A stretch of DNA of 64,000 nucleotides from assembly GCF_905475345.1 (NCBI RefSeq), contig NC_066599.1, positions 849,001 to 913,000 of the forward strand. The letters run 5' to 3'. This stretch comes from Vespula vulgaris (lineage: Eukaryota; Arthropoda; Insecta; Hymenoptera; Vespidae). The translations under genes and the position numbers were made by a program. This document shows, one piece after another, positions 15,110-26,889 of this stretch; within the stretch, counting starts at the first letter, position 1, and each line of letters begins with the position of its first letter. Under the pieces are notes generated by a model. The model was given only the letters and a program-made list of their open reading frames with translations, ran no database searches and was not told the origin of the DNA.

Positions 15110-15381
15110 TTCATTAAGAAATTAAGTCAAAACAAATTTCCCTTTCACAAACCGACGTTTTATTTTTAATAAAATTAGAAACATATACTTTACCAATAAT
15201 TAATAAAAGAAAAAAAAAGGAAATTAAAGAGTAACTGGATTTATTTTTTAATCAAAAAATTTTTAATCAAAACTCTCGATAATTTTGCAGCTAAATTTGT
15301 TAATTTAAAAAGTATGATTATACTCGAAAAAAAATTTAAGTAAATACGACTGAAGAGAGAAAGATAAACAGAGAAACGAAG

Positions 15382-15424
<43 letters not shown>

Positions 15425-18400
15425 TTTTCAGAGAAGTTAACTGCAAAATAATTCGTGATCGCACGGTAATTGATTGTAAAATAACCGCAAAGAACTTTCG
15501 CCGTTTGTTTTTCTCTCTTCTTCTATCTCTCTCTTTCTATCTGTCTATCGTCCTGCTTAACCGATGCCACGAATTCATATTTCAAGTAGATTTCTTCTGT
15601 ATTTATTCTCTTCTCTTTTCTCTCTCTCTCTCTCTCTCTCTCTGTCTATCTATCTATCTATCTATCTATCTCTCTATCCATCCATCTATCTACCTATCTC
15701 TCTTTCTCTTTCGAATCAGCCTCCAGCACTAAAGTCGTGTCTTACCTCAGGCTAGAAACGTTCGTTTAACAATTTTTCAAATAGAATTGTAATCACGTTT
15801 CATCGTGTACATGTTCACGCTCCTGTACATTCACTTTCCTTCCAGGTCTCGAGCAACAGGACGACTAGGAGGCTATTGCTTGCCTGCTTGGCGGTATTTC
15901 TCCTGTGTCTTTCAAATCAGGCAGAAGGTATGTCATTTTTTTCTATTCTTCTTCAAATTTTAAAAGATAATAAAAATGACGAAAAAGTCGAGCTTTTCGA
16001 TTCCCTTGTACCTTCAAATATACATATACTACGTATCTTTTGATCGTTTTTTTATCTTCTCATTAAATTGTAATTCTATTTATTTCTTAAAAGTATGTTA
16101 CAGAATGCGAAGATCTCGTTTCTTTTGTAAATAGATACTCTTTTCTTTTATTATCCAATCGATAAATTACTTCAAATAATTTTTATCGTAGGTAATTCCA
16201 TATCCACAGATAAGTGAGCTCCTTTTTATCATTCTAATATAGGTGCAAGGAAAAGATTACGAAGGCCCACTACCTTAACACCGTCCATCTCGAACGATCA
16301 GGAAGTATCGGCTAGTGTTAACAGGTTCAAGGTCACACGAAATCGCGTTAACAATAAGAACACGAAGAATGAAATCCAACCTGGGAAGACGAACGATTAC
16401 AAGGTACATCGTAGAAATGTGATTAATATTTTATACAAAAACGTGATAATTATTTTTATTGTTTCTTCTTTATTATTATTACTATTTTGTTTCTTCCTTT
16501 CCTCTGTCATTTTTTTATATTTCTATCGGATCCATTGATAATGTATTTTTATCACGAACAGGTCGTGTGTTACTACACAAATTGGTCCCAGTATCGTACG
16601 AAGGTCGGTAAATTCATGCCGGAGGACATACAGCCAGATCTTTGCACCCACGTGGTCTTTGCATTCGGATGGTTGAAGAAAAATAAATTGACAAGTTTCG
16701 AGTCGAACGATGAAACCAAGGACGGTAAAATTGGTCTCTACGAGAGAATAGTGAACCTGAAGAAAGCCAATCCCTCTTTGAAGATCCTACTTGCTGTCGG
16801 TGGGTCGATCTATCTGATTGAAAAGTGAAATAAATAAAAAAAAAAAAGAAAAAGAAAACGAAACATGTCCCTTTTTTTCTTTCTAATAAAAATAAAAATA
16901 AAAAATGTTCTTCCTTTTTCCTTTCTTTTTTTTTTAATTATTCCAACGCTTGTAAACACCCGACAATTCTTTTTTCTTCGAAAGGTGGATGGTCCTTTGG
17001 CACGCAAAAGTTCAAGGACGTATCATCGACGAGATACGCTAGACAAACGTTCATCTACAGTGCTATACCATATTTGAGAGATCGAAATTTCGACGGGCTC
17101 GATATCGATTGGGAATATCCGAAAGGAGGAGACGACAAGAAGAATTACGTTCTATTATTGAAGGGTAATAATTTCTTTGAAAACTTACGAGACGTTTACG
17201 AGACGTTTCTAATACTTTTAATAAGATATACGCAAGCACGCGTTCTGTCAACTTGGTTAGTATTTTTCAGAACTTCGCGAAGCCTTCGAAGCTGAGGCAC
17301 AAGAGAAAAAGAAACCTCGTCTTCTATTAACAGCTGCTGTACCCGTTGGTCCTGATAATGTTAAAGGTGGTTACGATGTACCAGCTGTTGCCAGGTTAGA
17401 ACTTCTTCTTGTTTTCTTCTTTTTTGTCTCTGATTTTTTATCCATTACTTCGCAAGTGCATTTCATTTGGATATCCTCTCAATTATTCGTTTCTTCATCC
17501 GTCTTCTTGTTCGTTCTTTTTTTCTTTTTTCTTTTTCACCTTTTATAAATCCTTCGCGTCTGATTTTTGTATCATACCCACTGAATTTTTTTTATTCCCT
17601 CACTTCTTTACGTTAGTTCGATAATTTCTTTGTATTTTCTTTTTTCCATTTTCCCATCTCGTATTTCTCGATCCTCATAAAATAATTTCGTAAAATTTGC
17701 TCGTTTTACGATATAATTGTACCCTCTACCAATCCACCTTTCCTTTCTCATCGTTTCTAGTTACCTAGACTTCATCAATCTCATGGCGTACGACTTTCAC
17801 GGTAAATGGGAAAGAGAAACCGGACACAACGCACCTCTCTACGCATCATCCTTGGATTCGGAATGGCAAAAACAATTGAGCGTTGACAATGCGGCATCGA
17901 TGTGGGTAAGATTGGGTGCACCAAAGGAAAAGTTGATCATCGGTATGCCCACATACGGCAGATCGTTCACTCTGTCAAACCCATCGAACTTCCGTGTACA
18001 CGCACCGGCCAGTGGTGGTGGTAAAGCTGGAGAATATACCAAGGAATCCGGTTTCTTGGCTTATTACGAGGCAAGTCATTAGTTATTTCACAAACTTTCT
18101 TCTTGTCTATGCTTGTGTGTATGTGTGTGCTAACTCGATCATGAAATAGAAAATTGATTAAATTAATTTACGTTACGATAGATTTGTGAGATGTTGCAAA
18201 ATGGAGCGGCTTATATCTGGGACGACGAGATGAAGGTACCATATTTGGTGTACGGTGATCAATGGGTAGGCTTCGACGATGAAAGATCGATCAGGAACAA
18301 AATGCATTGGCTGAAATCCACCGGTTATGGCGGTGCCATGGTATGGACGGTTGACATGGACGATTTCAATGGTACTGCTTGCGTTGGAAACGTAAAGTAT

Positions 18401-20786
18401 CCATTGATCGGTGCGATAAGAGAAGAGCTAAGAGGTATCCCACGAGGACCGGATGCCAAAGATGTCGATTGGAGTTCGGTTGCTACTACCATCACGGAAA
18501 CTATTGTTAAGAAACCAGAACCTTACAAAATATCTATCTCCGATGCATTGAGCAAAGCTAAAAAAGTACCAAAAATCACTCAGTTGGTTATTAATACACC
18601 AACGAACGGTTAGTAGAACGATACGATTTGATTCGTATCGATCGAATCATTTCTCTAATCGATCGATTCGATTTTACAGAAAGGGAAGCACAGACCATTT
18701 GTTATCTGACCAATTGGTCCCACAAAAGACCAGGCCTCGGTAAGTTCTTGCCCGAGGATATCGACCCGACACTTTGCACCCACGTAGTCTATGCTTTCGC
18801 GACCTTGAACGATCATCTGCTCAGCGAAGGAAGCGATCAGGATGTTGAGATGTACAAACGATTGATCGCACTTCGTGAGAAGAATCCGGACATAAAGGTA
18901 TTATTGTTTATCGAATTAACGTACGTATTTTTTTTTCTCTTATCTCTCTCTCTTTTTTTTTTTTCTTTATCATCTTCATTGATATGATGTCACGTTGCGA
19001 TGATTGCGATGATCAGATACTGTTAGCTATCGGAGGCTGGGCCTTTGGATCGACACCCTTCAAAACATTGACCAGCAATACTTTCCGAATGAATCAATTC
19101 GTTTACGAAGCTATAGAATTCCTAAGGGAATACAAATTCGACGGATTGGACGTTGATTGGGAGTATCCACGGTAAATAGATATTGTAATAATAAAAAAAT
19201 TAATTTTTACGAATCGTTATAATAATTTTCTAGGGGAGCCGACGATCGTACCGCTTACGTGAACCTTCTGAAAGAACTCAGGCTGGCTTTCGAGGGTGAA
19301 GCAAAGAGCTCTGATCAGCCTAAATTAATTTTATCGGCGGCTGTACCGGCCAGTTTCGAGGCCATAGCTGCTGGGTAAGTTTCGTTTAAATAAAATTTCT
19401 TTATTTTTCTTCCACCGTTTTGTTTCCCATAAAACTGCTTGACGCTACATGCATTCGATCGATCAGATACGACGTCCCGGAAATATCCAAGTACCTGGAC
19501 TTCATCAACGTGATGACGTACGATTTTCATGGTCAATGGGAACGTCAAGTTGGACACAACAGCCCTCTTTATCCTCTTGAGAGTGCAACCAGTTATCAAA
19601 AGAAATTGACAGTCGTTAGTACATTTGCCTCGTCAATCAATTTCGTATCAGATTGTTTTCAATGGAAATTTTATTTCATATTTATTTCTTCCTTTTTTGC
19701 AAATCCAATTTTTTAGGACTACAGTGCACGAGAATGGGTGAAACAAGGCGCACCGAAAGAAAAACTGATGATAGGAATGCCGACTTATGGCAGATCCTTC
19801 ACGTTAGTCGACGAAGACAAATTCGATATCGGAGCACCTGCCTCCGGTGGTGGTATTCCTGGTAATTACACCAACGAAGCCGGATTCTTATCCTATTACG
19901 AGGTCATTTATCTTTTATCCATTTTTTTTTGTTTTTTTTTTTTTATTTCATAAGAAATTTATATGTCGCTTAGGTGTGCGGATTTTTGAACGAAGAGAAC
20001 ACGACTTTGGTATGGGATAGCGAACAACAGGTACCTTTTGCTTACAAAGGTGATCAATGGGTTGGTTTCGATGACGAAAGAAGTCTTATAAATAAAGTAC
20101 GTATAAAAAAATGAAATATTGTTCGTTCGTACGATTAGTTGACTTGATTGGTTTACAAAAAAAAACAAATCTTACTAGATTACAAAAAGAAATTCTTACT
20201 ACATCAATCGCTTAAAACAAGTTAATTATTCTAACAAAAATTTAATACTCCTTTTTAATCTCTTGATTTAGATGAACTGGTTGAAGGAGGAAGGTTTCGG
20301 TGGTGTTATGATCTGGTCGATCGACATGGACGATTTCCGAGGATCGTGCGGTGCCGGAAAATATCCACTGATCAAAGCAATGAAAAAGGAACTGCAGGAT
20401 TACAAAATCAAATTGGAATACGATGGTCCATACGAGAGTTCTTCTAGAAATGGCAAATACACTACGAAAGATCGTAAATATAACCAACGAAATGTTTGCT
20501 ATTCAAACATATAAATACTAAATATTAATCGACTCTAAATTTAATTTTGTCGTTATTGTTTGTTGTTAAAGCGAACGAAGTGACCTGCGACGAAGAGGAC
20601 AATCATATATCTTATCACCCAGATAAAAGCGATTGCACGATGTATTACATGTGCGAAGGTGAACGCAAACATCACATGCCCTGTCCAGTTAATCTCGTTT
20701 TCAATCCCAACGAGAACGTCTGCGATTGGCCGGAAAACGTTGAGGGATGTTTGCAACACACGCAAGCGCCGCCTTTGCGAAAGTAA
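139..20786 (+). CDS. Cht7: Chitinase 7-type (group III) chitinase: two GH18 domains plus CBM14, 16 exons
   Basis: Hydrolyses chitin in cuticle or extracellular matrix. The model joins 139-141 (the ATG alone), 15846-15927, 16243-16403, 16562-16799, 16985-17164, 17271-17394, 17761-18070, 18182-18608, 18680-18897, 19017-19171, 19234-19374, 19467-19614, 19717-19902, 19974-20096, 20272-20473 and 20572-20786. All phases agree, giving about 970 residues, close to the family size. Exon 2 encodes an Arg-rich start and a hydrophobic stretch (LLLACLAVFLLCL), a signal anchor or signal peptide. GH18 domain 1 starts near residue 83 and carries FDGLDIDWEY with catalytic Glu about 205. Domain 2 carries FDGLDVDWEY with Glu about 630. 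Both look active. The last exon encodes a six-cysteine CBM14. Two GH18 plus one CBM14 with an N-terminal anchor is the Cht7 arrangement; Cht10 has more domains. The body is very secure. The start exon is not, because another candidate lies at 7475-7516. Intron 7 appears to be GC-AG. Confidence 0.88.
3550..3687. mobile_element. Small MITE-like element with mariner-type ends
   Basis: The left end reads TATAGGGTGGATCAAGCG and the right end, on the other strand, reads TATACCGGGTGGGTTAAAAG. They share a GGGTGGxTxAA core, and TA sits at both ends. It is about 138 bp and non-coding. The ends resemble those of the better element at 30606-30805. The match is imperfect, so this may be an old degenerate copy. 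Confidence 0.4.
4768..5210. repeat. Diverged tandem duplication, unit about 221-225 bp
   Basis: A segment starting near 4769 (CGCTTCGATAATTTCG) recurs at 4990 with the same downstream order: an ATTCTC element, an AATTAAAAATAAAAAA-like stretch, then TTAATTATTACAATTTCTTT at 4881 and again at 5106, then a T/C-rich tail. The offset grows from 221 to 225 bp, as expected for a diverged duplication. It is intronic and non-coding. Confidence 0.6.
7475..7516 (+). other. Candidate alternative first coding exon of Cht7
   Basis: An ATG followed by 14 codons (MAKPFIGASTNGSQ) ends at CAG|gtgaaa. The exon is in phase 0, so it could splice directly to the Cht7 exon at 15846 and place a short polar N-terminus before the hydrophobic anchor. 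It sits in a patch less AT-rich than the surrounding intron. It competes with the ATG at 139-141 as the translation start, or the two may be alternative promoters. This is inferred from frame and composition only. Confidence 0.35.
8669..8718. repeat. (TA)n microsatellite
   Basis: About 25 uninterrupted TA units in Cht7 intron 1. Similar TA arrays occur at about 6105-6161, 15069-15107 and 15385-15420. Confidence 0.95.
9042..9082. repeat. (CT)n microsatellite
   Basis: About 20 CT dinucleotide units in Cht7 intron 1, inside a longer pyrimidine-rich tract. Confidence 0.95.
13390..13432. repeat. (GA)n microsatellite
   Basis: About 16 pure GA units followed by interrupted GAAA/GA in Cht7 intron 1. 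Confidence 0.95.
14690..15022 (-). mobile_element. tRNA-derived SINE-like element (tRNA-like head at 14948-15022)
   Basis: On the minus strand the head starts GGGCTTCGATAGCTCAGTGG and contains an A-box (TAGCTCAGTGG, 15003-15013) and a perfect B-box-like GGTTCGAATCC (14959-14969). Both are internal RNA polymerase III promoter elements. A TpsiC arm can be drawn (CTGGG/CCCGG), and a CTGCAAA stretch could be a Cys-type anticodon loop. The acceptor and anticodon stems contain several mismatches, so a functional tRNA is unlikely. An unrelated, less AT-rich tail continues to about 14.7 kb. That is the organisation of a tRNA-derived SINE. The left boundary is uncertain. A tRNA pseudogene is the alternative. 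Confidence 0.5.
18071..18181 (+). other. GC-AG intron in Cht7
   Basis: The exon ends ...TATTACGAG and is followed by gcaagt. The next exon starts after gatag with ATTTGTGAG. Only this border keeps frame. Using the nearby GT (gcaa|gtcatt) gives a TGA stop at once. The matching border in GH18 domain 2 (19902/19903) follows the same YYE residues with an ordinary gt. AG|GCAAGT is the known consensus for GC donors. Confidence 0.8.
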
Positions 20787-21307
20787 TTAAGAGAATAAGA
20801 GAGAAAAGGAAAGAAAGATATTTTTGCATAAAACAAAAAAAGAAAAAAGAAAACCTGCGGCATTTTACGTGTGCGATAAAAATGAAAAGAAGGACGACAA
20901 GGATGATAAGGTTTTTATCATCGAGTTTTATCATCGCTGTTAAATTCAGTAGATAGATAGATAGACAGATAAAGAGAAAAGAGAGAGAGAGAAAGAGAGA
21001 GAGAGAAAGTGAGTGAAAGGAAGAGAGAGAGAGAGAGAGAGAGGATGAAATTATGAAAAGAGAAAGAAGATATGCTGCCTTCGCACAAAAATTTATAGTC
21101 GATATTTGCCCCTCTTCCATATCCCTCCCCCTTTCCACACCGCTCCCACACCCGCTCTATTTCGATTTTCGATTATTACGTTTGTTTTTTTTATTTCGTC
21201 GTTCTTTTTGACACGCGATATATTTGTATTCCCTTCCAAGAGACCCTCCCTTTTTACTTGTCATTTGTATAAAGCATGGACGAAATCACGAGGTATAGTT
21301 ATTTGTA

Positions 21308-21313
21308 AATAAA
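21308..21313 (+). terminator. Poly(A) signal AATAAA, Cht7
   Basis: A canonical AATAAA lies 522 bp after the Cht7 stop codon, the first good candidate downstream and followed by AT-rich DNA. The 3' UTR between contains (GA)n runs and a pyrimidine-rich stretch. Confidence 0.5.
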
Positions 21314-21787
21314 GAGAAATTTAACAGACATCTAATACCGAGCAATTTCTAATCTTTCGTCCGAATTTTGTTATTTTGTCTGTTTTTTCTTTTTCTTTTT
21401 TCTTTTCCTTTTGGAATAACTTCGTTTAAAAGGATCGAACGAGAGGTGACGATTTCGATGTATAACGTTACATAAAAATTTGTATAATTGTTCATTTACA
21501 TTTTGTTTTCTTTTTCTTATTTTCTTTTTCTCGTCTTTTTCTTTGTTAATTTTTCATTCATCAACACACGACAAGCATACTCTCACTTGAAAAAGAAAGG
21601 ATTCTTTCGAACGTTTGATCTTTGCTCTAATTTACATGAAAAAAGATATGAAATATATTTAAAAAACAATCGAATATTAAAGAGAAAAAATTATTTCTTG
21701 GCAGTTTTTAGGCACGATCGTACCGAGCTTAGTCTCTAAATCTAAATCTGAGATCTTTCAATTTCCTGTAGAAATCTGAATGAGCAA

Positions 21788-21991
21788 AACGCCTGTAGGC
21801 AGTCAACTCTTCGTACTCCGTCGATAATCGTGATTTCGGTTGCTATTTATCGATAAACACTTGTTTTTTAAACCCCTTATGGAAGGCCTTCGAGACAAAT
21901 ATGTTGTGCAAAGTAACATACATGCAGGGGCTTAAAAAAACACAACTGTAATTATCGACGTATTATAAAGCGTTGCCTATTTTCAGGCGTT
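21788..21991. mobile_element. Foldback/MITE-like element, copy 1
   Basis: The ends are inverted: AACGCCTG then GGCA on the left, and GTTGCC then CAGGCGTT on the right. Internal inverted segments include CGTCGATAAT near 21830 against ATTATCGACG at 21951-21960, and CCCCTTATG (21873) against CATGCAGGGG near 21921. The right end, TATAAAGCGTTGCC followed by a short palindrome, matches the right end of the element at 36099-36340. It is about 204 bp and has no coding capacity. Confidence 0.55.
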
Positions 21992-22394
21992 ATACTAAAT
22001 AATTAAAAATCAATTAATATCAGTTTTAAATCAATCAAAGAACGCGCAAGTTATCTAGTTATAATATCGAAACGCAAAAAAAAATCATTCATACGTATTA
22101 ACTTTTTTACACGCACATTGTAACTTGCTCACGCTTACATATATGTATATACAAAGCATTCCTCGATATGTATACTCTGTCAGCTAATCTAACTTTTTAA
22201 TCAAAGTTAAAAAGATTCTGAGATTCGAACACACGTTCGTTGTATACCAAATCCGAGGCGCTATTCTTTCATTTACTTTTTTTCGTTCTCGCACACACTC
22301 TTTCTGTCCTTAATTGTGTCAGATTGCTTTCTCGAGCTCGTGTAAAAAAATTACGAAACGAATAACTCTCTCATCAGAGCTGAAACATAACGAG

Positions 22395-25297
22395 TCATTT
22401 AGCAAAAAGCAACAATACGATGAGTTGAATCAGAGCTAACCAAGTCCTAGCTAATCTCTCGTAATTGCCAGAGCTGAGTGCCGATGCCTGACAAGCAGTA
22501 TGAGGCGTTCCCAAAGTCAACAGAACTTTATCGGACGAATAGGAAGGCGTTGTCTCGGTGCAAACAGCTCTACCAGCAATAGTTCTTAATTGTCTGGCGT
22601 CTGATTGAGATGCAGTATGAATCTGACGAGATTCTCGAAGCCATCTTCGTAACCATAGACTAAGCCAAGCTATCTCGCAATCGCATTCCAAAGGATTCCC
22701 TGATACTTGTAGTCCGCCTGTAGGATAACCAAGTTATATTTTTTTTCTTTTTTTTTTATAATACACCGACGATTTTTATAATACAGTCTCTCGTTTCGTA
22801 TTACCTGCAACCATATTGGTACCAACGGTCTCCCAAGAAAGATTTCCATATATGATCGATGGGCTCAACTCGTTGATGTGATTGTTTCTCAAATCTAATG
22901 TCAGTTGCGTCAATCTCTTTGTCAGCGATAGGAATATATCAGATTGGAATCTTCTTACACGCGTGTTCTTTATCCTGAGTATCAATTCTCCGCCCTCGAT
23001 CGTAGAAAATGCTTCGGAAGATATCACTTCTAGATCAGCACCGGTTATCGTCAATTCTCGAAGTTGCTTCGTGAATGCATTTTGTATCTGATGCTTCAAC
23101 AAGTGTTCCGTCACTTGTATCTCGATCGTTCGTAATGGTAATCCAATTACCAGGTTACGAAGATTAAATCCGTCAGCCAGTGGCCAGGTTTGCAGTTTAA
23201 GATGTTTCAGATATCTCAAAGAACGAAGACAATCCGTGTCGACCGTTCTCGTTCTATTCAAATTTCTCAAATCCAACTTCTCTAATCTGAGATAACCGAA
23301 AAAGCTTTCCTTCGTCAGTTCCTGTGATAATCAAAAAAAAGAAAAGAAAAAGAAAACAGATCAGGATCAAGATCAAGCAACGTTCTGTGATCGATGATTA
23401 CCATTCATTCGCTTACCTCTATCGGATTACTAGAAACGTCGAGTTCCCTCAGTAAATTTAATCTGACGCTCGGCATAGAAGTCAACGAATTATTCGTTAA
23501 CAACAATATCTTGAGATTCTTCAGATACTGAAACTGACCGTCGGTTGTACTCTCGATGTTATTATAGGACAAGTCTATAATGTTGAGATTTATCAATGGA
23601 AAAGGTGAGATAATTCTCAATCCAGAATTGGCAAGAGAAAGTTGTCTGAGATTAGGCAAATAATGAAAGAGTTCTTTGAAGTTTGCTTGAAGAGTGTTAT
23701 GGGAGACATTCAAGTTCAATAATTTTCCTAAAGACACGAATGAATTGTCCGGTAAAATGGTCAATCGATTTCTTGCCAAGTTCAACGATATCAGTTGCGA
23801 CGTTGGAAAAGCGGTCGAATCTAGATGATCCAAGAAATTGTCAGCCATGTTTAAATCTCTCAAGGTGTAACCAACTTCCATAAACGATGGCGACGGTACA
23901 ACCGTGAATTTGTTGTGACTAAGATCGAGAATCTCCAATCTAGTACCTTCGAAAACGTCTCTAGGTAAAGATCGGATTTTGTTACCAGAGAGATTCAAGA
24001 TCCTTAAATTTTTCAAGTTTCTGAATTGTTCGGTAGACAGTTGAGCTATCTCGTTGTTACCCAAATCAAGTTGTTGAAGAGAGTGCAAACCATAGAACGA
24101 TTGTTTCCTTAATGCTTCTATCTTATTGTTCCGAAGATTCAATACTTGCAGTTGATTGAGAGCAAAAGTTCCTGTAAATGAATCATTGTAATCAAACTTG
24201 TCGTCAACACAGAATCATCGATTTACTTTACCTGGTTCGAGATTGGTAATGAAATTGTTACGAAGATCGAGGGTCAATAAATCGGGTGTTCCGCAAAACG
24301 TTTCGGTTGGTAAATGAGTGATATTGTTAAAGCTAACGTCAAGATGAGTCAAGTTGTTCGTAGTCGATCCAGAATCGATGAAGGATATGGCGTTGTAAGA
24401 GACATTCAATGCAAATTCGGTACCACCGATCTCTGAGAAAGCATCTAAATCTAGGACAGTCAGTCTGTTGAATTCTAAATGTAAAAATCTTAGACTTGAC
24501 AGACCGTAAAAAGCGTTCCTGTCCATTTTATATATTCTATTGTACGCCAATGATATCGTCACTAATTTTGGACAATCCATGATGGAGTCGGATACGAGGA
24601 TTTTTATACGATTTCCAGTAAGATCTAAGGATCTCAATTCGGTCAGATTATGGAACGTGGATTCTGGTATCATCTCGAGAAAATTATATCCCAATTTGAC
24701 GTCCCTCAGTTCTGGATGAACGCTTGATAAAAATATTCTTTCGGGTAGGTAATGTAATCTGTTGGACTCCAGATTGATGTAACGTAATTGTTGAAACGAA
24801 TAAAAAGCTGTTGGTTCTATCGATTGAAAATTATTATTGTCGAGAACCAGCCAAAGTAGATTGCTCAGAGGTCTCAGTGCTCGTTGAGGAAAATTGTCCG
24901 TTGCAAATGCGAAACTCAGTTCCAAAATGTCGAGACTTTTTTCGATCCCAATGAAACAGTCATCGTCCAGCTCGGTGAGATGATTAAACGACAAGCTGAG
25001 TTCTTTCAATTTACCTGCGTATCGTACAAAAAAAAAAAAGAAAAAGAAAAAGAAGAAAAAAATCTCTCGTTGAGACACGTTATATGTATATTTATGAAAA
25101 TCGCAACGCACCTGCTCCTTTGAATGCTTCCGCTTTGAGTTTGGTCAAGAAATTATTACGTAGTAATAAAATCTCGAGATCTTCGGCCCAATCGAAATCA
25201 CCCGACTCCACGTGAGAGATCTTGTTGTAACCGAGATTTAAATGAAGCAATCTCTGACACCTGTCGTCCGAAATGAAAAATTACTTTTTACACCATG

Positions 25298-25363
<66 letters not shown>

Positions 25364-26889
25364 CTACATCACAAGTACCAATTAGTTAACGTTTTCTAAC
25401 CAGCCTTTCTCCGTTAAAAAAAAAAAAAAATGAAAGAAAGAGTTAAAAAGTCAAAAAAAAATGTACCTGACTAAAGCAGCTGAAGGCACAGCGTCCAAGC
25501 TATTGGTGGCAAGTGAAAGAGCCTTCAAATTTTCAGCAAAATTTTGAAAACTCTCGTTCGAAATATTACGTATGTCGTTGTTGGCCAGATAAAGATAGGA
25601 CAATCGTTTGAGTCCATTAATAGCAACCGGTACGCATGGTAAATCATTGTTCTCCAAGTTCAAATACTCCAAACTGTTCTCTAAACTACGAAAAGCATCG
25701 TCGTCGATATTTCTAATGCCGTTAGACGAGAGATGAATCCTTCTAGCCTCCAAACGATCGAATATCCCGGTGGGTAAAGATATCAACTTATTGTTGTCCA
25801 AATTGAAGTCGTTGATCTTAAGTGTTCGATTAGAGGTGGTTAAAACGTGGATCCATTCGATCGAATTTTCACTAACGTCGATCAGTTCCAAGCTTGAACT
25901 TTGAAATACCGGTAATTCCAATTGTTTCATATCGTTTCCACGAAGATAAAGCCAATCTAGGTTTACCAGTGTTCCTAACGACGATGGAAATGATTTAAGA
26001 AGGTTATTGTTCATGCTAAGTGTATGAATGTTAGGTGGTAAGGATTCCTCGGCAAGATTTTCGATATTGTTATTGTCCAGGTTAAGCCAGACGAGCGAAT
26101 CGAAGGTTGAAAATATTTTCGGTACTTCGATGATAGAGTTATCACCGAAAAAACCATTGCGTAATGTCGTTCTCAAATAACCCCAATCACCGTCGAGCGA
26201 TGTCAAATGATTGCTAAAAAAAATAAGAAATATTACAAAAACGATAACTCTGGGATTTTAACGAACCTTACAAACCTGTGCATGTTCAGCCAATTTAATC
26301 TTTTCAAATCTCCAAAAGTTTTAAACGGTACATCCTCTAAGGCGTTGTAACTTAGATCCAATGAACGAAGACTGTCAGCCACGACTCTAAAACAAATCTT
26401 GATTTATATTGTTGGGAAAGATCGAAAGTAATAAGATCGAATGAAAATTATTAATTACCGAAGAGAGGTATCACCGATACTGGCAAGTCGATTACTCATT
26501 AATCCCAAAGCTTCGACACCGTCCGAACTTTCGAGTGCATCATTATCCAGTATTTGCATTCCAGATCCGACTATGTCCAATTGGGCAACGTAACTCACCG
26601 ACACGTCTAAAATCATCGCATCACGTTAAATAAATAAATCATTGTAATTACAAGCCACTGTTAGAGTCACACTCAAAAACAGAAAAGGATACGTACCGGG
26701 AAACCTAGCAAATGGTACTCCCATGCAAGTGATATCCATCTTTGTGAAATCCTCATCGTCCTGTACCCAACACATACACATTGTATTGAAGGTGCACGGT
26801 ACATTGTAAGATTCGATCACGTTAGAAATACAATTGATCCAAAACAGAACACCGACGAACCAAAATTCCTTCCACGGTGACATCTGCAC
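22395..26889 (-). CDS. Chaoptin/artichoke-family leucine-rich repeat surface protein, probably GPI-anchored
   Basis: Probably a cell-surface adhesion or extracellular-matrix LRR protein. Exons in transcript order: 26889-26697, 26606-26459, 26386-26276, 26213-25467, 25260-25112, 25014-24232, 24171-23417, 23321-22805 and 22717-22395. All phases agree, giving about 1241 residues. The N-terminus has a hydrophobic signal segment, then a Cys-rich cap (PCTFNTMCMCW... and a VPFARFP motif) like that of chaoptin. More than 30 LRRs follow (LxxLxLxxNxI), then a C-terminal LRR cap (NPLECDCEIAWL). The end is a hydrophobic tail (LALIQLIVLLLF) with a single final Lys, typical of a GPI signal. Chaoptin of flies is about 1.3 kb of codons and fits in size, but paralogues (artichoke, chaoptin-like) share this layout, so no symbol is given. 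An alternative start is the second Met at 26883. An upstream 5' UTR exon is likely but not placed. Confidence 0.85.
25299..25359. repeat. (ACATAT)n/(AT)n microsatellite
   Basis: Hexamer ACATAT units grade into pure AT inside the intron between the LRR-gene exons that end at 25467 and start at 25260. Confidence 0.9.

Larger units (their letters stand above)
142..15845 (+). other. Large first intron of Cht7 (contents)
   Basis: This 15.7-kb stretch holds no gene I can recognise. It begins at ATG|gtgagt and ends at ttccag. It contains long C/T and A/G tracts, an (ATT)n run at 2996-3055, (TA)n runs at about 6105-6161, 8669-8718, 15069-15107 and 15385-15420, (CT)n at 9042-9082, (GA)n at 13390-13432, a diverged tandem duplication at 4768-5210, a MITE-like element at 3550-3687 and a tRNA-like/SINE element near 14.7-15.0 kb. 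Many short open frames here are simple-sequence translations (Phe/Leu/Ser or Lys/Arg/Glu) and are not genes. Less repetitive patches at 7.3-7.6 kb and 11.64-11.83 kb may be regulatory or exonic. Confidence 0.7.
20787..22394. other. Convergent 3' intergenic region, Cht7 / LRR gene
   Basis: It holds the Cht7 3' UTR with GA-rich repeats (20.95-21.04 kb), its poly(A) signal, a foldback element at 21788-21991, and then AT-rich DNA leading to the 3' end of the minus-strand LRR gene. No coding sequence is seen. Confidence 0.7.

Noticed and set aside
18071..18085. A true stop (ASH then TAG) ending a short one-domain chitinase
   Set aside because: The frame continues perfectly through the next exon if a GC donor is used, and the second domain has the matching border.
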